Of a stretch of 39,200 nucleotides of DNA, positions 27,901-34,800 are shown piece after piece. Positions within the stretch are counted from its first letter, which is position 1; the number at the start of each line of letters is the position of its first letter. The translations under genes were made by a program, and so were the position numbers. Source of the stretch: Hondaea fermentalgiana (Eukaryota; Sar; Bigyra; Thraustochytrida; Thraustochytriidae); assembly GCA_014084085.1 (NCBI GenBank), contig NPFB01000008.1, positions 112,893 to 152,092 on the forward strand, written 5' to 3'. Below the pieces are notes generated by a model that ran no database searches, was not told the origin of the DNA, and saw nothing but the letters and a program-made list of their open reading frames with translations.

Positions 27901-30202
27901 ATTGGAGAAGGACTGCCTGCTGGCGCAAGGCAATCTCACGCGCGGCCTCGAGGTCGTTGTAAGGTGCGTTGCGCATGAAGACCTTGGACTTGCCGATTTG
28001 GTACTCGCCCTTGACCAGGAGTCCCTTTTCGCAAAGCTGAGAGGCGAGACCCTTGGCGTCCTTGGCGCGAGAGCCATGTGCGAGCGGGGAGTAGCGGCGG
28101 AAGAACTCCTTGAAAGGCTTGCGGATCGGGTAGCCGATCTTGCGAATGCGGCACACCTCGAGCAAACCTGCGTAGCGGAGCTGATCGAGGACAAGGGGGC
28201 TGGTGAACAGGCTGCCGACCTTTTCCTCGTTGGGCTTGACACAGCGAATGAAGTGCGGCTCGGTGGAGTTGAGCACCTTCATGAGCTCCGAAAGTTGGGC
28301 CTTGAACTTGGTACCGAGCGAAGCGCCCGACTTTTTACCAGAGCGCGAGCCCGACTTGGACGAGGAAGACGAGCCAGCGAGCTTGGTGACGAACTTGATC
28401 TTGCTGCTTTGGAGAAGCTCGACAATGTCCTGCGAGAGCTTGTCGCGGTTCTTCTCGAGAAAGGCCGTGACGTTGTACATGACCGATCCGGCGTAGTGCA
28501 TCACGGTAAAGGATTCGCGCTCGTAGGTGGTCTTGACACCAGGGCCGCCAAAGCTGGGGTGCTTGGAGTTTTCCTTGGTGAGCTTGGTAAGGAAGCCGCT
28601 GTCAGAGCCGCGAGGCACGTTCATCTCCTCGTCGAGGACGGCAAAGATGCCGGAACGCTTGGTCTCAAAGAGATCGATCGTGGGCTGGTTGTCGGTGAAA
28701 TCGATGGCGCTCACGTCGATGCCCTCTGCGCGGTACTCATCCTGCTCGAGCTGGAAAATATGCTCGTTGAAGTGGAATTGGAGCTTTTCGTTGCAATAGT
28801 TGATGCAGAGTTGCTCGAAAGAGTTGAACTCAAAGGACTCAAAGCCAAAGATATCGAGAACGCCAATCAGACTCTTGCTTTCGGCAGACACATCTTCGAG
28901 AGTCTTGGTCTTCTTGGCAAGACTCTTGTTAATGCGCTTGATGAGCCATTCAAAAAGCTTTTGATAGACCTCCTTGGCCAGAACGTCGCGGCTGTCTGTC
29001 GCCTTGTCTGGGTTGTTGGCCTTGCTCATGACCTCGCGGTTCGTGCGAATGTTGGTGCTGCAGAGAGCCTTTTCGAGGTCGGAGGGCTCGACGCCGAACT
29101 GGGCGGCGCAAAGCTCGAGCATGTCCGTGTTGTCGACCTTGGATCCCTCTTCGAACGAGGAGCCACCGGGCACAAACTCAATATTGCCAAGGTGAAGAAT
29201 GGCAGCAAGTGTGCGGAAGACATCGTCCTGCTCGCGGAGGTCGATACCAATGGTCTCGAAGCTATTGAGAACAGTCTCAAAGTCGGCCTCGTCCGAGATG
29301 CCGTCGGCCTCGATGACGCCACTCTGGTTGAGGTAGTGGTACTCCTCCGGGTCAGAGAGGCGAAACTTCTCGCGGAATTCAGCATCCATGGAGGCGCCGG
29401 CGCAGATCTGGTAAAACACATGGTAGTTGCGCTCGCCTTCAGCCTGCGCGACGACGCGCGACTTTTCAAGGAGATACTCTGTGATGCTGCCACCCACAAC
29501 AGAGCCCTTGCGGTTGTTCAGTGTGACGGCGATCCACTTGCCAAAGCGTGACGAGTTGTTGTTGCGCACCGTTTTGGCATTACCAAAGGCTTCCATGAGC
29601 GGGTTACTCTGGAGCAGCTGCGCCTGAAGCGAGGCTTCGCCCACGGCCGCGTTCGTGTCTTTGGAACTGGCACCGCTCAGCTCGGCGAGCATTTGCAGGA
29701 AGATCTTAGTACATTCGGTCTTGCCGGCACCACTCTCGCCGGACACGATGCAGGACTGGTCCTTGCCATTGGCGATCATGTTGCGAAAGGCCTGGCTTGC
29801 AACCGCATAGACGTGAGGGGGCATCTCACGGGCATCGCCGGCCTTGTACTCTTCGAGGACCTCTGCTGTGTAGAGCGGGAGGAGCTTGAAAGGGTTGACT
29901 GCCACGAGAATGGAGCCAACCTGGGTGTAAATTTCGTCCCTGGAGAACCGCAATCGGAGGTTGTGCAGAATAGACATTTCGTTGAGGTCCTTGAGTGTGA
30001 CCATGTTCTCAATACTCTCTAGGGACTGTTCGTCCATGCGCTGGAGGTCTTTGGTGTCCCTGCCGCTGAGCTTGACGGTGTAGCCTTCGCGATCCAAGCG
30101 AGCGCTCTCACCAGCAGCGAAGGCCTCGAGCACCTTGGCTGGCACGAACATATCCTCCGGGTCCGGCAGCCACACGTACGAGCCATGGCCAAAGGTCGTC
30201 AT
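24995..30202 (-). CDS. MyTH4-FERM unconventional myosin
   Basis: 1735 residues in one exon; ATG at 30202. A short SH3-like N-terminal part precedes the motor. The motor (to about residue 745) has an intact P-loop G-E-S-G-A-G-K-T (about 153-160), switch I N-S-S-R-F-G-K (about 219) and switch II/relay D-I-F-G-F-E-S-F followed by N-Y-C-N-E-K-L-Q. It also has the actin-binding-region H-F-I-R-C-V-K-P-N. One IQ-like motif (about 760-785) may bind a light chain. Residues about 790-1170 are alpha-helical with a repeated unit of about 48 residues. MyTH4 follows (about 1195-1360) and then FERM (about 1390-1735), the latter interrupted by an acidic/proline-rich insert near 1437-1497. MyTH4-FERM tails bind microtubules and membrane receptors, so it is an actin motor linking membrane or microtubule cargo to actin. 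The exact class needs a tree. Confidence 0.95.
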   Translation of the reverse strand: MTTFGHGSYVWLPDPEDMFVPAKVLEAFAAGESARLDREGYTVKLSGRDTKDLQRMDEQSLESIENMVTLKDLNEMSILHNLRLRFSRDEIYTQVGSILVAVNPFKLLPLYTAEVLEEYKAGDAREMPPHVYAVASQAFRNMIANGKDQSCIVSGESGAGKTECTKIFLQMLAELSGASSKDTNAAVGEASLQAQLLQSNPLMEAFGNAKTVRNNNSSRFGKWIAVTLNNRKGSVVGGSITEYLLEKSRVVAQAEGERNYHVFYQICAGASMDAEFREKFRLSDPEEYHYLNQSGVIEADGISDEADFETVLNSFETIGIDLREQDDVFRTLAAILHLGNIEFVPGGSSFEEGSKVDNTDMLELCAAQFGVEPSDLEKALCSTNIRTNREVMSKANNPDKATDSRDVLAKEVYQKLFEWLIKRINKSLAKKTKTLEDVSAESKSLIGVLDIFGFESFEFNSFEQLCINYCNEKLQFHFNEHIFQLEQDEYRAEGIDVSAIDFTDNQPTIDLFETKRSGIFAVLDEEMNVPRGSDSGFLTKLTKENSKHPSFGGPGVKTTYERESFTVMHYAGSVMYNVTAFLEKNRDKLSQDIVELLQSSKIKFVTKLAGSSSSSKSGSRSGKKSGASLGTKFKAQLSELMKVLNSTEPHFIRCVKPNEEKVGSLFTSPLVLDQLRYAGLLEVCRIRKIGYPIRKPFKEFFRRYSPLAHGSRAKDAKGLASQLCEKGLLVKGEYQIGKSKVFMRNAPYNDLEAAREIALRQQAVLLQSIARRFIARCQFVKYMATLDQLRAGIKKRDYDMLSDGLDAAGDLPNQGSTLTVVQEAWDLKETLEEERRVVRLLVDAMEKRDINALRTAVSASEQINFAPPEMKEAKALIKVIEEEKRVLESLKDAIEDRNLETITKALKTASKLGLLDHKVAKQATALKERLEEENRIVDAVRNAIDSGDMAALKEAMAEANDMGIDNADIHEGQAALDDELSAASAEEQEQVRRDKEKQQRDREDRIDAIKTELMEAAHDKDLDRIADLKTRILELGVASKEIDSLLSEATELEDMDEIAQELEANMNTLATIAESQKGIQLEDVRHLTRAIKKATKKGMKEDTPALSAAIDLEQKCMEQIVVQKELAAAIESGKLEPLKHALDHANDLDMSIEMVTRVKKMINDIESNRPRSVRAPERETNVEMDEEEFEEHRAKNVKQAQHERYQFRKFYRIRTDGDYVKGLYFNKKRVAELKLQYQKTVIPRSILELDKDLNKTAINIHRSILGYCGEQLMSFPATLAQDVLIKGLELPDLVDEIYIQLCKHLTNNPKPESVGRAWQLMCMAVGTFPPSDDFKMFLLNFLLEHVHVGGLVGSYSRYALRRLDGMLIRGASGFVPNIDEILAYKERPPILATIELVDGTELTSDLPITPDLNVEKVLEICGHFLSLTDEREKFFGIWVVDGDDDEDDENPVYNSGYSAARAPQHDEIGPPSDEPPPPPLPSAVTSPMPPRTPRPLRNKDYMGDIVVALTRSRRSFRFVYKRKLFFGNNERPSKDMVFSRLMYLQAADMIIDGSIPVTKEPDVVTLTVIAIAADCDEFPNTEQDLLDESLMEYLPAPWRMRKPDSAWAKIILASRGKVAKRELEDLQTDYLSRVSKMPLWGHAFFYVRTDEHAGDEILSVSCDGVHNLSLARVIVNSWSFADIHRWGGSSSQFWLLVYDRNTNKKTKLQYISQQARDISSLILDYAVLASDRGGK

Positions 30203-30752
30203 CTTGGCTCAGTCTATGTGGTCGGCCGAGAGAGATCAGGGATTGCCGTGCTCTTGTCCTGCTTGACAACAAACGCGCGCGTGCACGTGAAAAGACGCAC
30301 ACAACAGTGATGACAAGGGAGACTGAAGAGGGTCTCTCTACTTTTCGCTCGCTCGCTCGCTCGCTCACCGCTGGCGCGCGGAGACGAAGGGGCGGGACGG
30401 AGAGGAGGACGCCGCGGCGGTCGCGCTCTGCGAGGCGCAGCGCGGGCCTGGGAGGGGCGCGCGGAGAGGAAAGGATCCCGAGGGGGGGGGGGAAGGAGAT
30501 GGACCTCGGAGCGCGGAAACACACACGCACACACACGCGCGCGAGGGGCGATTCGAATCGATCGAGCGGCCACGCAAGCGAGCCGACGCGAGGCGGACCT
30601 AGGCGGCCGGCGAGCGGCGGCGGAGCGCGGGCCGCGGCGAGGGCCTCGCCTGCCGACGCGCCCGCTCTCTGTCTGCCGGCGTACCTGCCTGTCTGCGCGG
30701 ACTGATCCGCGCGGACAACCGAGACGCGGCCGAGCGAGGGCTTTGCGCGAAT

Positions 30753-30800
30753 GGAATTTGAATTTGAATTTGAATAATTCGAAATTTGAATTTTCAAAAC
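30753..30800. repeat. AT-rich GAATTT island
   Basis: Tandem GAATTT units followed by AATTCGAAATTTGAATT, embedded in GC-rich promoter DNA. It resembles the island at 77-158. Confidence 0.75.
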
Positions 30801-31086
30801 ATAAAAACAGAAATAAAAGACTATAAAAGAATAAACAAAACTTTCACTTCCCGATGTGTACGGAAACCCAAAGCTGCACTTCGGCGCGCCGATATAACGC
30901 ACTTGCCCTCGCGCGCGCAAGTGCGACAAGCGTCTTCTTTTCTCCCCAGCTTCCATTCTCCCCTTTCTGGCCTCCTAAGCTCCACTTTGCGCCGCGTGTG
31001 TCCACTATGTCTGCGCCTTTGCTCTACTGCTTACTGTGCTCTGGCTGCCCAAGCTGGCTGCCCAAGCTGGCTCCCCTCCTTGATTT

Positions 31087-31140
31087 TCCTTCTTTCTTTC
31101 ATTCTTTCTTTCTCTCCCTTTTCTTTCTTTCCTTCTTTCT
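31087..31140. repeat. Imperfect CTTT tract
   Basis: Pyrimidine tract of TTTC/CTTT units with C interruptions. Confidence 0.85.
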
Positions 31141-31325
31141 CCGCCCTCCTCCGGCTCGTGCCGCCGGCCAGCTGTGCCGCGACCCCCGCCCGCGCTGGAC
31201 TCGGCCGGCCTGGCCCGGGCTGGCGCGGCCCGCGGCCGTCTGTGGAGAGAAGTGGCAGCGGGCGGCGGCGAGGAGCCTGGACGCGGGCCGCGGCCAGGCC
31301 TGGCTGCGCCGGGCGAAGCGATGCC

Positions 31326-31430
31326 TTGCGATGCGATGCGATGCGATCGAGCGAGCGAGCGAGCGCGGCACGCGCCGGAAGCCGAGAGAGAGAGAGAGGA
31401 GAGAGAGACGGAGAGAGAGAGACGGAGATC
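31326..31430. repeat. GATGC, GAGC and GA repeat cluster
   Basis: Adjacent arrays: GCGAT/GATGC (31326-31347), GAGC (31347-31365), then GA-rich units (31384-31430). Confidence 0.85.
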
Positions 31431-31446
31431 ATGTCAGGAGCAAGAA

Positions 31447-31532
31447 GAAAAAGTAAAAGTAAAAGTAAAAGTAAAAGTAAAAGTAAAAGTAAAAGTAAAA
31501 GGAAAAGGAAAAGGAAAAGGGAAAGGAAAGGA
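31447..31532. repeat. (AAAAGT)n array grading into (AAAAGG)n
   Basis: About eight hexamers AAAAGT, then AAAAGG variants. Strongly purine-asymmetric. Confidence 0.95.
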
Positions 31533-32034
31533 AAATTGAAAGTAGTATATACTAAATAACTGGAAAGCCGAAGAACAACAAGCCAAGTAAATAAAAGTGA
31601 AAGTAAACAACAAAAGGTCAGCCAGAGAGAAAGTTGATCCCGCTGCCAGAACTCGTAGTCGCCGCGCTGCGCGCGATTCTTTCTCTGGCGCGGAGACCAG
31701 TACTTACCCGCATAGTGCGGACGCGGATACTTCACTTGCGGCCGCGACGCTGCCACTGCGGCGCGCGAAAGGAACACAAGCGCGGGCAAGCAAGCCTGGA
31801 AAGGGTGCGCGCGCGTGCGTGTGTGCACGTGCACGTGCCGCCCGCTCCTGCTGCTGCTAGTCGCTAAACAAAATACGTAGTAGACGAAAAATGAAAGAAA
31901 AAAAAAAAAAGACTCGTGGGCCGCGAAACGAAAAACCGACGCTCGGCACCGTTTCGTGTACAGCGGTTTCGGGGAGTGGGAAAGAGCGGTCACCAAATCT
32001 CAGTTGACGTTCACGCGACCGAGAGGGAGCAAAC

Positions 32035-33207
32035 ATGCCGCCGGCGGAGGCACGTGCGACCGCGCAGACAGAGAACGAGGCAATCCGCTCGGGAATGGAG
32101 GGTACACCGTCATCGTCATTGGCAGCGGCGGCAGCGTCGGCGGCGACGACGACGACGACGACGACGTCAGGAACTACGACGATGGCCGCGGCAGCATCGA
32201 CGCCGATGGCGATGGGTCCGGAGAACTCCGCGTCCAGCTGCGCTCCAACGACGACCACGGCCTGCGCGGACAAAGAGCGCGAGAGAAAAGCTGCGACGTG
32301 TGTAGAAGCAAAAGCCGGAGTCGATAATGATAAGGGCTCGCACAGCCCAACACAGCCAGCTTGCGAACCCCCCAAGGTCACCTCGCAAAACAAGCTTGAG
32401 GCCGCGCAGGACCGCTCCCTTCCCACCTGCAAGGCGTCGGGCTCACTCGCTGGTGACTTGGACTCCGTTAACGCGACAGCTACCACACATGGCGACAAAG
32501 GGGCGGTAACACCTGCGTCGAATGGCAAGACTCTGGCTGCTCATCACCCCGAGGCAGGTTCGCGAAAACGAGAAAGGTCTGCTGAGCCTCCTCATCGTGG
32601 ACGCATAACCCGCGGCGCAGAGATCTTCGAAGGGAATCTACTAGACATGCCTAATCGATTCGCTGACTGTCTTATCTGCCATCAGTGCAACACGATGACA
32701 ACGGGAGCGGGAGGCATTGCACGAAGCATTTTCGAAAAGTATCCGCATGCAAATGTGTATGCGCGACGAAAATGGCGTGTGAAAAAGAGCGGCTGGGATC
32801 CTTTGGGTACCATCGAGGTGTGCGCTCCTGTATGTAACTTGTTCTCTCAGCATAAACCAGGCAAAGCAGACCCGCCTCGAGAGACGCTGGAAATGCGATA
32901 CCGCTGGCTCGAATCCTGTCTGCGTTGCATCCGGGACAAGACTTCGCAATCCATAATTGCCTTTCCGTATTTAATTGGCTGTGGTCTCGCTGGTGGTTCC
33001 TGGAATCGTGTGCGCGCAATGCTTGACACATTTGCAGATGACATGCGCAAGCGAGGCCGGCGCGTAATCGTTGTCAAGCTCGCAACTATACCAAAGATCA
33101 TCAAGCTTGCTCCCAAATCTGTATGCACTCTCATATCAAAACCAAATCCCCGATCAGCGGATACCACTGCACCAAAGCTTTCCTCGTCAAAGTCCTCTTC
33201 CTCTACA

Positions 33208-33239
<32 letters not shown>

Positions 33240-33468
33240 ATCATCGTCGTCCTCATCCTCCTCAATTTTGAAGTCGGCCTCATCTGCACCGGTGTCGCGC
33301 ACTGTTTCCGAGTCGGCCAAAGAAAGGACAAAGTTGCAAAAAGTAGCAACGAAAACAACAACCTCTGCGACCTCAGGCCCTTCTCTTGTTTCTTCTAAAT
33401 CGGAAAACAGCAGAGGTGCAGGACCTACTTCCGCGCGCATCACCCACTTTTTTCAACCCAAAAACTGA
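32035..33468 (+). CDS. Macrodomain protein with C-terminal PIP-box-like peptide
   Basis: 477 residues; ATG 32035 in context AAACATGCC. The first about 185 residues are low-complexity Ala/Thr/Ser. Residues about 189-350 form a macrodomain of the ADP-ribose-1''-phosphate-phosphatase (Poa1-like) type. Visible marks are E-G-N-L-L-D near the start, H-Q-C-N-T-M-T-T-G-A-G-G-I-A (adenosine/ribose-binding loop) and A-F-P-Y-L-I-G-C-G-L-A-G-G (phosphate loop). Macrodomains bind or hydrolyse ADP-ribose and its derivatives. A serine run encoded by TCC/TCT/TCA codons (about 33195-33265) leads to a basic tail that ends A-R-I-T-H-F-F-Q-P-K-N. This resembles a PCNA-interacting (PIP) peptide, although the canonical Gln is Ser. 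Nuclear DNA repair or ADP-ribose signalling is inferred. Confidence 0.85.
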
Positions 33469-33670
33469 AAGAGAGAACCTCTGACCTTTTTTTTTTTTTT
33501 TTTTAAGACATTGCTTTCTCGAAAATGGCGCGATTTACTCTTTGCGCGGTCCCCGCGTGGCAAGCTACGGCGCACTCACGACTTGCGCAGAGAAACACTC
33601 GAGGTGAACAGCTGGCAGAACAAAAGAAGGAAATTATACATCTGCACTTGCCATTCAGTCAGTCAGTTAC
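33469..33670. other. Short convergent 3' region with T18 run
   Basis: 202 bases between convergent stops, including an 18-base T run at 33487-33504. On the minus strand, ACTGACTGACTG lies a few bases after the zinc-knuckle gene stop. Confidence 0.7.
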
Positions 33671-34444
33671 TTAGGCCACGAGCGAGGGACACTCCCAGCA
33701 AAAGTGGCCCGATGTCCCGCATTCACGGCACATCTTGACAGGAGGTTTAGCCGGGTCCTTGGGCGCCAGCAAGCCCTGTTCATAGGCCGAGACAAGTCGC
33801 TCCTCGAAACAGACGCCGCTCCTCGGACCATACTTGGAACTGCGATCAAAGTCATCTGGAACGACATGCGTGTCCAGAACGTATTGCGTGACCTTACAAT
33901 TGTTCACATTGGTGTTGAAGATATCACGGGGGCTACGACCGTACTCCCGCTGAAGAGAATCCTCGGAGACGCCGCGTGGCTCGTAGTGCACGGTCAAGTA
34001 GGTAGAAAAGGGCAAGTCCTCGCGACCGCGCTCGGCTTCTTCAATTTTTTTCAGGTCTGCGCGGTAGGGGAAAGAATCCACGTCAACCTCAGGTTCCAAA
34101 TCAACTGCCGACGTCGATGGCGCTGACAGGTCGACGATGCCAACGTCAAGGTCTTTGTCTTTGGTCTCCACCACCTTGTGTTGCTTCTTTTGCGACTTCT
34201 TCGTCGCCGGAACAGCTGGTTCTTCCTGCTTGACCTTTTCTTTACGCAGCGTCTTGAGCGCGCTGCTCGTTCGCTGCCCGCTGGCCGCTGCAGACGTCGT
34301 CACTTCTTTCTTGCGCGCAGCTTCGTTCGTCCGCGTCCGCTTGCGCGAGTGAAACATGTCCATGATGTTGCCCGACCCCGACCCGGACGCCGCCATCTTG
34401 CCGCCGCCCTCCGCGGACTTGCCGCGCGCGCGGGTCTTGCCCAT
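33671..34444 (-). CDS. Small basic protein with CCHC zinc knuckle
   Basis: 257 residues from ATG 34444. The N-terminus is basic and Gly/Ser-rich with S-R-K-R-T-R and later Lys-rich clusters, suggesting nuclear localisation. The middle is acidic, then a folded-looking region (about 125-235) with no recognised family. A zinc knuckle C-R-E-C-G-T-S-G-H-F-C-W-E-C (CX2CX4HX4C) sits at about 239-253, almost at the C-terminus. CCHC knuckles usually bind single-stranded nucleic acid, so an RNA- or DNA-binding nuclear protein is inferred. The start lies one codon (AAA) past the stop of an upstream in-frame small ORF. Confidence 0.78.
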   Translation of the reverse strand: MGKTRARGKSAEGGGKMAASGSGSGNIMDMFHSRKRTRTNEAARKKEVTTSAAASGQRTSSALKTLRKEKVKQEEPAVPATKKSQKKQHKVVETKDKDLDVGIVDLSAPSTSAVDLEPEVDVDSFPYRADLKKIEEAERGREDLPFSTYLTVHYEPRGVSEDSLQREYGRSPRDIFNTNVNNCKVTQYVLDTHVVPDDFDRSSKYGPRSGVCFEERLVSAYEQGLLAPKDPAKPPVKMCRECGTSGHFCWECPSLVA

Positions 34445-34447
34445 TTT

Positions 34448-34669
34448 TTACGCGCTCCTGCGTCTGCTTCTTGTGTCTGTCTGTATACCACGGCCCGTGT
34501 CCGCGACCTCGTCCGCTTCGCCGTGCGCGTCTCTTGTTTGCAAAAGTTCGAGCTTCGCTCGCTCCAAGTCAGCTCGCAGACAAGCAGAAACAGCAGAAAA
34601 GTATTCGGTTTCACCGCGTTCCAAGTTTGGTGAGGCACCTGGCGGCGGCCACGACTCGGAGGCAGACAT
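34448..34669 (-). CDS. 73-residue upstream ORF, in frame with the zinc-knuckle gene
   Basis: ATG at 34669 opens 73 codons ending in TAA at 34448-34450. One codon (AAA) then separates it from the ATG of the zinc-knuckle protein, in the same frame. It begins M-S-A-S-E-S-W-P-P-P and has a helical acidic/basic middle (L-R-A-D-L-E-R-A-K-L-E-L-L). It lies 131 bases past the UPF2 stop. Possibilities are a regulatory upstream ORF, a separate micropeptide on a dicistronic mRNA, or the N-terminus of the zinc-knuckle protein with a stop or assembly error between. No family is recognised. Confidence 0.4.
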   Translation of the reverse strand: MSASESWPPPGASPNLERGETEYFSAVSACLRADLERAKLELLQTRDAHGEADEVADTGRGIQTDTRSRRRSA

Positions 34670-34800
34670 CAGACTTGTATAGACTTATCAGATTTTATAA
34701 AATGTAGTAAATTGCATTTGAAGCTGCTCCTGCGCCCTCATGAGCTGTGAGATGAAGAGGTGTCACACGCCCTCGCTGGCGAACACGGACAGTCAGTCAG

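Larger units (their letters stand above)
30203..32034. promoter_or_regulatory. Divergent repeat-rich region, myosin / macrodomain gene
   Basis: 1.8 kb between divergent ATGs with no convincing gene. From the myosin side it holds a GCTC run (30345-30364), a G run (30482-30492), an AT-rich GAATTT island (30753-30800), an imperfect CTTT tract (31087-31140), GC-rich sequence, and GATGC/GAGC, GA and AAAAGT arrays (31326-31532). Minus-strand CGG|GTAAGTAC at 31701-31710 is a good donor match and might belong to a myosin 5' UTR exon. No tRNA-like structure was recognised. Confidence 0.5.

Noticed and set aside
26420..29551. 1043-codon open frame antisense to the myosin gene
   Set aside because: It mirrors the myosin codons (high GC at third positions removes antisense stops), begins without a credible start context and has a Leu/Val/Glu-rich shadow composition.
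31031..31996. 321-codon minus-strand open frame upstream of myosin
   Set aside because: Its sequence is made of microsatellite translations (Leu/Phe/Ser runs) and GC-rich filler. No domain is visible.
34355..34385. N-I-M-D-M-F in the zinc-knuckle protein as a second PIP-box-like motif
   Set aside because: It lacks both the Gln and the second aromatic residue, so the match is too weak to report.
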